Shown here: piece by piece, positions 34,011 to 42,651 of the stretch
Position numbering within the stretch: position 1 is the stretch's first letter
Layout of the letters: the number at the start of each line of letters is the position of its first letter
NCBI RefSeq assembly: GCF_010820665.1
Contig: NZ_JAAIKC010000004.1
Coordinates: forward strand, 1-64,000
Length of the DNA stretch: 64,000 bases
Direction of reading: 5' to 3'
From: Paenibacillus sp. SYP-B3998
Lineage (GTDB): Bacteria; Bacillota; Bacilli; Paenibacillales; NBRC-103111
Made by a program: the position numbers and the translations under genes
Notes under the pieces: generated by a model
What the model was told of the DNA's origin: nothing
Database searches by the model: none
The model's input: only the letters and a program-made list of their open reading frames with translations

Positions 34011-35924
34011 CTACGTTCTCGAACAAATCTCTTCATTAATAAGCTTAATCATTTCCGCTATGCTCTTAGAGCCCAGATTGCCTTCGCCCCGTTTACGAAC
34101 CGATACTTCATTCGAAATTTTCTCGTTTTCGCCAAGAACGAGCATGTACGGAACTTTCTCCAGTTGCGCTTCACGAATTTTGTAGCCAAGCTTCTCATTT
34201 CGTCCATCTACTTCGACACGAATGCCTTCTTCGCCAAGTTTCTTTTTCACCTCATAGGCGTAGTCCATGTAGTTTTCAGAAACTGGCAGTATTTTCACTT
34301 GTACGGGCGCAAGCCATAACGGGAAAGCACCAGCAAAATGCTCCGTGATAATCCCCATGAATCGATCAATGGACCCGTACACAGCACGATGGATAACAAC
34401 AGGTCGGTGTTTCTGATTATCCTCGCCGATATAGGAAAGCTCGAACTTCTCAGGCATTTGGAAGTCTAATTGAATCGTGCCGCATTGCCAGCTGCGCTTC
34501 AGCGCATCTTGAATATGAAAATCAATTTTCGGACCATAGAATGCGCCATCGCCTTCATTGAGCCGATAAGGGATACCAAGGTTTTCTAACACATTTTGCA
34601 AGGACTGTTCGGCTTTATCCCATAGCTCATCTGAACCCATTGAATCTTCTGGCCTAGTGGAGAGCTCAATTGTGTACTGGAAGCCGAATATTTGATACAT
34701 GTAATCGATCAGCTCGATAACGCGTCTAATTTCATCCTCAATCTGGTCAGGGCGAACAAAGAGGTGGGCGTCATCTTGACAAAAAGTACGCACTCGCATC
34801 ATTCCGTTAAGGGCTCCCGAAAATTCATGGCGGTGTACTTGGCCGAATTCCGCAATACGGATAGGCAGTTCCCGATAGGAGTGTAGACTGTTTTTGAAAA
34901 TGAGCATGTGTCCCGGGCAATTCATTGGCTTCAGTGCGAATGTTGTTTCGTCTATATCCGTAAAATACATGTTGTCTTTGTAATGATCCCAATGCCCTGA
35001 CTGCTCCCACATTCGGTTATTCATCATCAGTGGTGTACGGACTTCGTTGTATTCTCGCTGTCTTTGTATATCGCGAGCGAAGTTCTCAAGCTCCGTCCGG
35101 ATTGTCATGCCTTTGGGAAGGTAGAAGGGCATACCCGGCGCTTCTTCCGAGAACATGAACAGTTCGAGCTCTTTACCTAACTTGCGGTGATCACGTTTCT
35201 TGGCTTCTTCGAGCCTATGCAGATGCTCTTCAAGCTGGACCTTTTTCGGAAACGAAGTGCCATAAATGCGCTGCAGCATCTTATTGTTAGAGTCCCCTCG
35301 CCAGTAGGCACCGGCTACACTCAACAGCTTAAAGACTTTAACTCTACCTGTAGAAGGCAGATGCGGCCCGCGGCAGAGGTCGATAAACTCCCCTTGCTCG
35401 TAGAGTGTAATAACAGCATCCTCTGGGAGATCACGGATAAGCTCCAGCTTGAACGGATCTTCGAGTTTCTCAAAGGTTGCTGTTGCTTCTGCGCGAGAGA
35501 CAACTCGACGGAAGATGGGGAGGTTTTCATGGATAATAGCGTCCATCTCTTTCTCGATAGCTGCCAAATCATCGATCGATAGCGGGTTTTGGATATCCAC
35601 ATCATAATAAAATCCATCTTCAATGACAGGTCCAATGCCAAGCTTCACAGTATGAGCGCCATATCTGCGTTTAATGGCTTGGGCCATAATATGCGCCGTA
35701 GTGTGACGATAAATGTCCTGACCTTCCTTGCTCTCAAGGGTAATAATTTCGACGTGGCTATCTTGATCAACTGCTTGGTTGAGATCAACGGGTTTGCCGT
35801 TTATTTTGCCAGCCACGGCATTTTTCTTCAACCCTGCGCTAATCGATTCCGCTACGTGTTCGATGGTTGTTCCTTGCGGATACCTCCGAATCTTTCCATC
35901 AGCCAATGTTACATTGATCTCCAT
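34011..35924 (-). CDS. thrS: Threonyl-tRNA synthetase
   Basis: A 637-residue class II synthetase that charges tRNA-Thr. Domains: TGS at the N-terminus (about 1-63, MEINVTLADGKIRRYPQGTT), the editing domain with HTTAHIMAQAIKRRYG and ELIRDLPEDAVITLYEQGEF, and the catalytic core with MRTELENFARDIQR-like and the zinc ligand Cys in FALKPMNCPGHMLIF. Also present are RVRTFCQDDAHLF (motif 2 area) and the anticodon-binding domain (about 535-637). Full length. GGAGG precedes the ATG. The leader at 35969-36262 is a T-box riboswitch, so expression rises when uncharged tRNA-Thr accumulates. Confidence 0.97.
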   Translation of the reverse strand: MEINVTLADGKIRRYPQGTTIEHVAESISAGLKKNAVAGKINGKPVDLNQAVDQDSHVEIITLESKEGQDIYRHTTAHIMAQAIKRRYGAHTVKLGIGPVIEDGFYYDVDIQNPLSIDDLAAIEKEMDAIIHENLPIFRRVVSRAEATATFEKLEDPFKLELIRDLPEDAVITLYEQGEFIDLCRGPHLPSTGRVKVFKLLSVAGAYWRGDSNNKMLQRIYGTSFPKKVQLEEHLHRLEEAKKRDHRKLGKELELFMFSEEAPGMPFYLPKGMTIRTELENFARDIQRQREYNEVRTPLMMNNRMWEQSGHWDHYKDNMYFTDIDETTFALKPMNCPGHMLIFKNSLHSYRELPIRIAEFGQVHRHEFSGALNGMMRVRTFCQDDAHLFVRPDQIEDEIRRVIELIDYMYQIFGFQYTIELSTRPEDSMGSDELWDKAEQSLQNVLENLGIPYRLNEGDGAFYGPKIDFHIQDALKRSWQCGTIQLDFQMPEKFELSYIGEDNQKHRPVVIHRAVYGSIDRFMGIITEHFAGAFPLWLAPVQVKILPVSENYMDYAYEVKKKLGEEGIRVEVDGRNEKLGYKIREAQLEKVPYMLVLGENEKISNEVSVRKRGEGNLGSKSIAEMIKLINEEICSRT

Positions 35925-35968
35925 GAATTAAGCCTCCATTCCTTTGATTTTCCTTATTTTATGAACGC

Positions 35969-36262
35969 AAAAAAACGCCTCTAATCCCATAAAGGGACGA
36001 GTGCGTTCAGCTCGTGGTTCCACCCTAATTCGACCTGCAGCGTAACATTACTTTGGCGGAAGCCAAAGTATGCAAGATGCAAGATCCTTCTTAGTATCCG
36101 ATATCGGGGATAAGACGGTGCCGTTTACTGCCGCTCCACGGGGGACGGGTTCATCGCCACGGCTACAAAGGGGTAATCTCGATTCGGTTACTGAAGAAGC
36201 TCGCAGCGAATGCTTCTCTCTCTGAACAGTCCGTTAAGGAAATCATGTCTTTGGTCATTGCC
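35969..36262 (-). promoter_or_regulatory. T-box leader of thrS
   Basis: On the minus strand the T-box core AGGGTGGAACCACGAGC (complement of 36010-36026) is followed by a terminator, CGC-CTC-TCCC against GGGA-AG-GGCG plus T7 (35969-36005). The upstream 250 bp form a Stem I-like region. An ACC triplet at 36172-36174 (minus strand) is a candidate Thr specifier codon. The leader reads uncharged tRNA-Thr. Confidence 0.93.
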
Positions 36263-36399
36263 TGTTATTTGTTGCTTGATTCAACACTATAAAGGATCAA
36301 ATATGGAAAAGTCAAGAACATAAATATTTCACGGTTAAGCAGGTTTGAATCGCATAAGACTGCCGTTGACATGACGTAGGGAGATGAGCTTGAACCTAA

Positions 36400-37251
36400 C
36401 TAAGCTCTTTTTTGCAGTGCTTGGTACTGCCTGGGCGGCAGGCCAACAGCTTTCTTAAACGTACGGATGAAGTTGGAATAATCGTTAAAGCCAGCTTGCT
36501 GGCACGTATCCGTAACTGTACAGCCCTCGCGCAGCAGCAGCTTCGCTTTGGCAATCCGTTTGAATAAAATATGTTCGTGAATCGTACTACCTGTATGCTT
36601 TTTGAACAAACGGCAGAGGTAAGAACGGTTCATAAACACGACATGTTCGAGCACTTCGAGCGACAGATCTTGATCCAAGTTCTCATCGATATAGGCAAGA
36701 AGAGAGGAGAGCTTATCTGGAATCATCGCCTGTTCCTCTTGCTTTCCTTGACTTTGAAAGATGCGATTGATAAAGACAAGAAGCTCTGTGAATGCCGCTA
36801 CGAAGAGCACTTCGGAGCCAGCCCGAGCCTGCGCGCGATTATGGCTGTCCATCCGTTCGTAAAGCTTCATGATATCATCGATTTGCTGCGGCGTAAGCCT
36901 CATGCGATTTTGCTCGCCAGGCACACGGTTATTGAAGCAGTCTAGCAAGTTAAATTGAGGGGAACTGAATGCATCCATCAGCTTCGGATTAAAGTGAATA
37001 ACGATGTTCTCATAGCGCTGCTTTTTGGATTGGAAATTAGGTCTGTGCAGTTCATTGCTGTGCATGATGAGAAGATCCCCATACTGAAGCGGGTACACTT
37101 GCTTTTCTATAAAATAATGAACATCGCCTGTTAGGAAAAAATAAATCTCATACTGGTCCTGATGTTGGTGAAATTCGAAAGACACTGGATCATGGGTGAC
37201 GGCATGCCTAAAGTTAATAGCTTCATGTAAATTTTGGTATAGTTCCTGCAT
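36400..37251 (-). CDS. AraC family transcriptional regulator
   Basis: A 283-residue regulator with an N-terminal cupin sensor (about 15-110; FEFHQHQDQYEIYFFLTGDV carries a His-rich sugar-pocket pattern) and a C-terminal double helix-turn-helix (about 180-283). The latter shows LSLEVLEHVVFMNRSYLCRL FKKHTG in two blocks and DTCQQAGFNDYSNFIRTFKK. GAGGAGAA lies nine bases before ATG 37251, so longer upstream starts are not needed. It diverges from a sugar phosphate isomerase gene and very likely controls that gene and itself through the 118-bp shared region, in response to a sugar. Confidence 0.9.
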   Translation of the reverse strand: MQELYQNLHEAINFRHAVTHDPVSFEFHQHQDQYEIYFFLTGDVHYFIEKQVYPLQYGDLLIMHSNELHRPNFQSKKQRYENIVIHFNPKLMDAFSSPQFNLLDCFNNRVPGEQNRMRLTPQQIDDIMKLYERMDSHNRAQARAGSEVLFVAAFTELLVFINRIFQSQGKQEEQAMIPDKLSSLLAYIDENLDQDLSLEVLEHVVFMNRSYLCRLFKKHTGSTIHEHILFKRIAKAKLLLREGCTVTDTCQQAGFNDYSNFIRTFKKAVGLPPRQYQALQKRA

Positions 37252-37369
37252 GAGCGGTATTCTCCTCGTTGTGGAGTCAATATAAGCAAACTTTTGCCCA
37301 ATTATTGCAATGAATACGTTTTTATTATACTGCAAAATAAAGAGGAGATAAACACTGAGGAGGATTCCT

Positions 37370-38221
37370 ATGAAACTATCTGTATTTACTGTTGCCACAC
37401 CAGACCTGACACCAGAAGCACTTGCCAAAGCGGCTCAATCCGCAGGTATAGATGGAATTGAATGGCGTTACAAAGAAATCCCGGCTGACGCAGTGGGCGA
37501 ACAGCCTTCTTTTTGGAGAAACAACTTGTGTTCAATTGATCCCCAAGCATCTGATGAAGAGCTTGAACGTTTCAGAGTTCTCGCTAAAGAACATGGTTTA
37601 GTTAATCTGAGCGTGACACCTTACCTGAACTGCGGTGATATTGCGGGTACGGAGCGAGTGATGCAGGTAGCGAAAAAAGTGGGAGCCAGCTTCATTCGCG
37701 TCGGTGTTCCAGCCTATGATGAAAGCAGAAATTATAACGATCTATATGCAGAGGCAGTTAACTACCTTCACCATGTGCAGGAGCTTTCGCAGCAATATGG
37801 CGTGAAAGGGCTGTTAGAGACGCATCATAAAACCATTGCGCCAAGTGCTGGCTTAGTGCATAGAATAATTTCAGGCTTCAATCCTGATTATGTGGGTGTT
37901 CTGCACGATGCAGGCAACATGGTTCATGAGGGATTTGAGAATTATCGCATGGGTCTTGAGCTTTTAGGACCGTACTTGACACATGTCCACATTAAGAATG
38001 CCGGGTGGGCACCTACTGGAGAAGCACAAGGTAGCATCAAGTTATGGAAAAGCGACTGGTCGCCGCTGGATGAAGGCATTGTGAACTGGAAGCAATTGCT
38101 CGACGTTTTGAAAGCCGTAGGATACGAGGGGTACCTTGGAATTGAAGATTTCAGCGGACAGTATGGGTCATCTGAGATGCTGCTTAATTATGCGAAGAAA
38201 GTCAAACAGTGGCTAGCATAA
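37370..38221 (+). CDS. Sugar phosphate isomerase/epimerase (xylose isomerase-like TIM barrel)
   Basis: A 283-residue TIM-barrel protein of the AP-endonuclease-2/IolE family. Strands carry metal-ligand candidates: ETHHKTIAPS (Glu, His), VGVLHDAGNMVHEG (His, Asp), THVHIKNAGW (His) and LGIEDFSG (Glu). These are the usual sites for a divalent cation. The substrate is unknown; family members act on inositol derivatives or sugar acids. It has GAGGAGG before the ATG and is divergent from an AraC regulator, so an inducible catabolic role is likely. A terminator follows. Confidence 0.88.
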   Translation: MKLSVFTVATPDLTPEALAKAAQSAGIDGIEWRYKEIPADAVGEQPSFWRNNLCSIDPQASDEELERFRVLAKEHGLVNLSVTPYLNCGDIAGTERVMQVAKKVGASFIRVGVPAYDESRNYNDLYAEAVNYLHHVQELSQQYGVKGLLETHHKTIAPSAGLVHRIISGFNPDYVGVLHDAGNMVHEGFENYRMGLELLGPYLTHVHIKNAGWAPTGEAQGSIKLWKSDWSPLDEGIVNWKQLLDVLKAVGYEGYLGIEDFSGQYGSSEMLLNYAKKVKQWLA

Positions 38222-38238
38222 GAAAGAGATTGTACCAA

Positions 38239-38279
38239 AAGAAGCCTCATTCGTGTTTGTGAAACGAATGGGGCTTTTG
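38239..38279 (+). terminator. Terminator of the isomerase gene
   Basis: AAGCCTCATTCGT / ACGAATGGGGCTT stem with a flanking A run and TTTT. Confidence 0.85.
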
Positions 38280-38446
38280 TCTGTGTTTTTCACTTATTTT
38301 CCGATTCTTTCCACTCGCTTTTCAGTTCTTTTCGCTTGTTTTTTTGTCTGTTTTCATTCCATGAGGGGTACCCGTTTGATAATTAACTACCCATTTGTGT
38401 AAGATGGAATTCAGACGAATGAAAGAGGTAAGAGGAGGGGGACAGG

Positions 38447-39109
38447 ATGCGCTCCAAATCGCTGTGGTTGCTGCTAACATGGTTTCTTGCTGCTGCAACT
38501 TGTCTGCTTATTCTCAAATATACAGATGTGTGGTCGCGATTCGATATGCATCTTATCGGCGCATGGCTACGGAATTTAGGGCTAATTGGTGGGCTGCTCT
38601 ATATTCTTGCCTACACGTTGCGTCCGCTCGTGCTATTTCCGGCAACGCCTTTGACACTATTTGGAGGCTTTGTGTTCGGAGCTTTTTGGGGAACGATCTA
38701 TGATGTAATAGGAGCTGGTGCAGGGGCGCTGCTTTCTTTTTACCTAACACGAAAATGGGGCAGAAATAGCTTTCAGCGGATTTTACGGAACAAAAAGCTC
38801 CAGACCTTTGAGGATAAGGCGGAAAAGCATGGATTCATGGTCGTCTTGTACATGCGACTGATGCCCTTTTTTCCATTCGATGGCGTGAGTTATGGAGCTG
38901 GTTTATCCAAAATCCGCTTCTGGGACTATACCTGGGCTACTCTGATTGGAATAATCCCGGGTGCGGTTGTCTACAATGTATTCGGCGCTTCGCTGCAAGA
39001 GATAGGTTCAGTCAATTTTTACTGGGCTGCGGCTCTTTATGTTGTTTTCGCACTCCTTCCATTGGTGCTGAGAAGATATAGCAAAAGGCAAAGATTCAAT
39101 AAAAAATAG
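38447..39109 (+). CDS. TVP38/TMEM64 (DedA-like) membrane protein
   Basis: A 220-residue protein of the VTT/DedA superfamily with about five membrane helices. The typical central block is LFPATPLTLFGGFVFGAFWG TIYDVIGAGAGALLSFYLTR in two parts, followed by MRLMPFFPFDGVSYGAGLS with the conserved (F/L)RL-x-P segment. Members are lipid scramblases or help lipid transport across the membrane. The gene has GAGGGGGACAGG before ATG. It overlaps in context with the PAP2 gene 19 bp later, suggesting lipid-linked (undecaprenyl or phosphatidate) metabolism. Confidence 0.88.
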   Translation: MRSKSLWLLLTWFLAAATCLLILKYTDVWSRFDMHLIGAWLRNLGLIGGLLYILAYTLRPLVLFPATPLTLFGGFVFGAFWGTIYDVIGAGAGALLSFYLTRKWGRNSFQRILRNKKLQTFEDKAEKHGFMVVLYMRLMPFFPFDGVSYGAGLSKIRFWDYTWATLIGIIPGAVVYNVFGASLQEIGSVNFYWAAALYVVFALLPLVLRRYSKRQRFNKK

Positions 39110-39128
39110 CTTGAAAACGGAGGATGAG

Positions 39129-39818
39129 GTGACTTTGGTAGAGAACGGAGAAGTGTATAGAAAGCGGTTATATAAGGATTTATTTTGGGGAGCTGCCATG
39201 GCGATTATCCTGCTAATGGGTTTTATTGTCCTTTCAAAGAGCTTGTCATCCAGTTGGCTGGAAAGGCTCGATATAACGATTGGACAAGCTATTCGATCAA
39301 TAAGAAGCGAGGGGCTAACTCAGATCGCTATTTTTTTTACAATACTGGGAAAGTTGATCACAGAATCTGTACTCTTCTTAGTTGCAGCAGCATGGCTGCT
39401 TTTTAAATACAAAATTAGGTGGGAAACACTGATTTTATTCGCGGGTGCAGCAGGAGCTTGGGTGCTTAATGCGCTGCTGAAGATGATATTTGAGAGAGTG
39501 CGGCCTTTAGAGGAGTGGTTGATCCAAGCGGAGGGCTTCAGCTTCCCAAGTGGTCATGCCATGGTAGCTAGTCTTTTTTATGGACTTATCGGTTACTTGC
39601 TTTGGGTGAATATACGTAATTCCTGGAAAGGGGCTTGGTGTGTTCCTGTAATCACGATTTTTGTCATTCTCTGCATTGGGATAAGTCGCATTTATTTAGG
39701 CGTACATTATCCAAGCGATGTATTGGCAGGGTTTGCAGCCGGTAGTGCAGGTCTTATCGGATGTATTATGGGGATACAGGCTATACAATATAAACAAATA
39801 AAGCAGTCGAAAGCATAG
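39129..39818 (+). CDS. PAP2 family phosphatase, membrane
   Basis: A 229-residue membrane protein of the type-2 phosphatidic acid phosphatase superfamily. The three motifs are present: KMIFERVRP (K-x6-RP), FSFPSGHAM (PSGH), and SRIYLGVHYPSDV (SR-x5-H-x3-D). All catalytic residues are intact. About six helices. The GTG start at 39129 follows GGAGG by five bases; the upstream TTG lacks a site. It probably dephosphorylates undecaprenyl-pyrophosphate or lipid phosphates, in line with the DedA-like neighbour. Confidence 0.88.
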   Translation: MTLVENGEVYRKRLYKDLFWGAAMAIILLMGFIVLSKSLSSSWLERLDITIGQAIRSIRSEGLTQIAIFFTILGKLITESVLFLVAAAWLLFKYKIRWETLILFAGAAGAWVLNALLKMIFERVRPLEEWLIQAEGFSFPSGHAMVASLFYGLIGYLLWVNIRNSWKGAWCVPVITIFVILCIGISRIYLGVHYPSDVLAGFAAGSAGLIGCIMGIQAIQYKQIKQSKA

Positions 39819-39834
39819 GCTTTCGGCTGTTTTA

Positions 39835-40079
39835 TTTTGACACGCCAGAATTTATATGTTTTTGGGCGAGCGAAACTTCCTCTTATGGATATGAGTGCAA
39901 AATTATCGATAAGTGTCAAACCTAGTCAGGATGATCTTCACTGACAGGTTAGTAAAAAGAGAAGTAGAAGGCAGCTCCAAGTAGAACAAAAAAGGGTATG
40001 GGTATGGAACCCCATACCCAATCCCCTCTCCATGCATAAACATATGGGTTTAGACAAGGACGCCGTTAGGCGTTTTTCT
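39835..40079 (+). ncRNA. Structured repeated element, copy 2 (distal arm missing)
   Basis: About 245 bp. The 5' stems match copies 1 and 3, including the closing pair TTTGAC / GTCAAA (39837-39842 with 39915-39920). The long arm is reduced to a short hairpin GGGTATGG...CCATACCC, so roughly 95 nt of the distal arm are cleanly absent while the base still pairs. The terminal ACGCC-GTTA-GGCGT plus T5 is present. It lies between the PAP2 gene and the MarR operon promoter. Confidence 0.7.
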
Positions 40080-40107
40080 CGCTTATATTGTAGTCAAAAG
40101 AAAGATA

Positions 40108-40185
40108 TTTCCAGAATTAATAAAACGTGTTATGATAAGTGACGTCAACTATTTCGTATACGAAATATTCGCATTCGAAATAGTT
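40108..40185 (+). promoter_or_regulatory. Promoter and nested operators of the MarR/efflux operon
   Basis: TATGAT (40131-40136) with a weak TTTCCA 17 bp upstream forms the promoter. Downstream, over the start site, lies the perfect palindrome ATTTCGTATACGAAAT (40151-40166) and a second inverted repeat AACTATTTCG (40147-40156) / CGAAATAGTT (40176-40185). Both suit a MarR repressor, giving autorepression. Confidence 0.75.
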
Positions 40186-40210
40186 CTATGACTGCAAAGG
40201 GGGAAGTGGT

Positions 40211-40654
40211 TTGGAAGAAATTAAAGATCTTGTAGCCGACTTTACGAGACTGAATAAATTACGAATTTCCTTGCTGTATCGGGAGCTCCAGCGAGAAGAG
40301 CTTACTGGACCGCAGCTGTTTATTTTACGAGAATTATTCCTCAAGGAACCAAGAAAGCTTGGTGACTTGGCTCAAGCCGTGCAGTTGAGCAATAGTACAG
40401 TTTCAGGAATTGTCGATCGTCTGGAACGAGACGGTCTTGTTGAGCGGAGGAGGGATGAGCAGGATCGAAGAGTCGTCTGGATCGGTACGACGAACATCTG
40501 TCAAGAGATGAAGAAGACGAAGCTGGAGACCATCAATCAAAAATTTTATGCGGGCTTGGAGCAAGCTTTTACACCTGAGCAAATTGCGACTTGCAAACAG
40601 GTAGTTGGAACGCTGATTGACCATTTAGAGAAAAAGCTGGAGGGAACGGAATGA
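40211..40654 (+). CDS. MarR family transcriptional repressor
   Basis: A 147-residue winged-helix regulator. LTGPQLFILRELFLKEPRKL GDLAQAVQLS in two blocks, then NSTVSGIVDRLERDGLVERR and the wing RDEQDRRVVWIG are the standard MarR core. The TTG start at 40211 follows AAAGGGGGAAG. It overlaps the next gene by 4 bp. It heads an efflux operon (two adaptors, one MFS pump) and very probably represses it through the palindromes at 40147-40185, with release by a toxic compound. Confidence 0.93.
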   Translation: MEEIKDLVADFTRLNKLRISLLYRELQREELTGPQLFILRELFLKEPRKLGDLAQAVQLSNSTVSGIVDRLERDGLVERRRDEQDRRVVWIGTTNICQEMKKTKLETINQKFYAGLEQAFTPEQIATCKQVVGTLIDHLEKKLEGTE

Positions 40655-41310
40655 AGCGAAAACTGGTATTAATTATAATTCTTGCCATTATGGTCATTTC
40701 TGGAGGAAGCATTGGCGGCTACTACTGGTATCAAGGAGCAAATTATGTATCCACAGATAATGCGCGCATTTCTGGAGATATTTATCGTGTTATGCCCAGG
40801 ATTTCCGGGAAAATCAACACACTTGGCGTGAAGGTCGGCGATACGGTGGTAGCCGATCAAATCGTTGGTCAGCAAGATATTACAAACTTATCGAACAGCT
40901 TGCTGGATCAAGCATCCTTGCGTTCACCAATTGGAGGCACAGTGATTCAAACGGCGGCCAAAGTAGGCGAAGTGGTTGCGCCAGGACAATCGGTTGCAAT
41001 GATTGTAGATAAGAGCGCTCTGTTCGTATCCGCAGATATTGATGAAACGAAGATTAAGAAAATTCATATCGGTCAGCCAGTTACATTTGCCATTGATACA
41101 TACGGTGGAACGGAATTTAAAGGAAAAGTATCAGAGATTGGTCAAGCGACGGCCTCTACCTTCTCGCTGCTGCCAACGACTAGTTCAAGCGGGAATTTCA
41201 CCAAAGTCACGCAACGCATGAATGTAAAAGTTACGATAGACGACCATCAGGGATTTGATCTGGCGCCAGGCATGAATGCAGAGATCAAAATCCATATCAA
41301 AGGGGAGTAA
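40651..41310 (+). CDS. HlyD/EmrA-type adaptor, short form
   Basis: A 219-residue membrane-anchored periplasmic-adaptor-like protein. One N-terminal helix (about 5-27) is followed by the lipoyl half-motif VSTDNARISGDIYRVMPRIS and, after only about 35 residues, the second half SLRSPIGGTVIQTAAKVGEV VAPGQ in two blocks, then beta-barrel strands. The long alpha-helical hairpin of EmrA is almost absent. That is the usual shape in Bacillota, which have no outer membrane channel to reach. It overlaps marR by 4 bp. It pairs with the DHA2 pump at 42652. Confidence 0.85.
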   Translation: MKRKLVLIIILAIMVISGGSIGGYYWYQGANYVSTDNARISGDIYRVMPRISGKINTLGVKVGDTVVADQIVGQQDITNLSNSLLDQASLRSPIGGTVIQTAAKVGEVVAPGQSVAMIVDKSALFVSADIDETKIKKIHIGQPVTFAIDTYGGTEFKGKVSEIGQATASTFSLLPTTSSSGNFTKVTQRMNVKVTIDDHQGFDLAPGMNAEIKIHIKGE

Positions 41311-41320
41311 GGTGACACCC

Positions 41321-42637
41321 ATGAAAAAACATCTTAACGTCATTCTATCTTTAAGTGTTCTGGCAGGTTCAATGATCATGGTAAGCGGCTGTGGAAGCAC
41401 GCCGACTAGTGCAGCGCAGACACAGCTTCCTTCTGTAAAAGTGATTACGCTCGGCAGTACGGGCGCTGCGGGCGCCAGTGGTAAACTAGCGGCAGATCAA
41501 ACGGTTCAAGTCGTGTCCAAAATTGGCGGAAAAATTGCTTCCGTGAACGTAGAAGAGGGCGCGAAAGTCAAGAAAGGTGATATCCTCCTGCAAATTGATA
41601 CCGAAGATTTGACGCAGCAGTTGGATCAAGCGCAAGCAGGCCTTACAGCTTCTCAAGCGAAGCTCGCTGATATAGAAGCAGGCGCACGAACGCAAGATAT
41701 CCAAGCGGCATCGGCAGCAGTCGATCAAGCGAAAGCAGGCGGTAACCAAGCAGCGGCCGGCGTCACACAAGCGAAAGCGGCTTACGACCTCGTGACGAAA
41801 AGTTACAATCACGCCAAGAACTTTTTCGATCAAGGCGATGTGAGTCAAGATGAATTAGACAAAGTGACGTTGGACTACACCAAGGCACAGGCTGCCTATG
41901 AAACGGCGGTTTCGCAGCAGCAAGCAGCTAATGCTCAACTGTCGGCTGCTGGAGCGAAGCTCAGTCTGGCTAAAGAGGGAGCCACAGCGAACACGTTGGA
42001 GCAGTTAAAGGCAGACGTTTCAGCGAAGCAAGCAGCTTTGAATTTAGCGCAAAATGCGGTTAAAAATGCAGGCATAGTCTCACCAATCGATGGGGTCATC
42101 GTGAAAAAAAATGTGAATGCGGGCGAAATGGCGCAGGCCGGAGCAGCGCTGCTGACTGTTGTAAGTATGGATCAAGTTAAAGTCGAAGTGAGTGTCCCGG
42201 AAGCGATGGTTGGCTCGATCAAGCAAGGGGCGAAGGCAACGGTTATCGTACCGAGCTTGCCCGGTAAAACATTCGAAGGCACAATCACCTTCGTAAGTCC
42301 GGTTTCCGATACGAATAACAATACATTTCCAGTGAAGCTGACAGTGAGCAATGCAGACGGGGCGCTTCATGGCGGTGCAGTTGCCAGTGTAGCCTTCGGA
42401 GGAACGGGCGGCGAGAGCCGAGTGGAGATTCCCAAAGCTGCTGTCGTCCAAAAAGACGGCAAAGCTATCGTTTACAAGCTAAGTGGCGAGACGGTGCATC
42501 TGGTCGAGCTGCAAACCGAAGAGAAGAACCAAGACTGGGTCTATCTTAAAGGGCAAGCGGATCTCAAGCCAAATGATAAAATTGTGCTCAATCCAGGCGA
42601 TAAGCTGAGTGAAGGTACGAAAGTTCATGCCGAGTAA
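41321..42637 (+). CDS. Efflux adaptor lipoprotein (RND/HlyD type)
   Basis: A 438-residue lipoprotein with signal peptide and lipobox MIMVSGCGS (Cys near 25). It has lipoyl halves (VVSKIGGKIASVNVEEGAKV; GIVSPIDGVIVKKNVNAGEM) around a long helical hairpin (about 95-240) rich in Ala/Gln/Lys heptads. A beta-barrel (DQVKVEVSVPEAMVGSIKQG AKATV, in two blocks) and a membrane-proximal domain follow. It is the second adaptor in the operon, so it could work with the same pump or with one elsewhere. ATG 41321 is chosen over the longer frame because of the lipoprotein signal and AAGGTG site. Confidence 0.85.
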   Translation: MKKHLNVILSLSVLAGSMIMVSGCGSTPTSAAQTQLPSVKVITLGSTGAAGASGKLAADQTVQVVSKIGGKIASVNVEEGAKVKKGDILLQIDTEDLTQQLDQAQAGLTASQAKLADIEAGARTQDIQAASAAVDQAKAGGNQAAAGVTQAKAAYDLVTKSYNHAKNFFDQGDVSQDELDKVTLDYTKAQAAYETAVSQQQAANAQLSAAGAKLSLAKEGATANTLEQLKADVSAKQAALNLAQNAVKNAGIVSPIDGVIVKKNVNAGEMAQAGAALLTVVSMDQVKVEVSVPEAMVGSIKQGAKATVIVPSLPGKTFEGTITFVSPVSDTNNNTFPVKLTVSNADGALHGGAVASVAFGGTGGESRVEIPKAAVVQKDGKAIVYKLSGETVHLVELQTEEKNQDWVYLKGQADLKPNDKIVLNPGDKLSEGTKVHAE

Positions 42638-42651
42638 AGGGGGCTGCAAGG

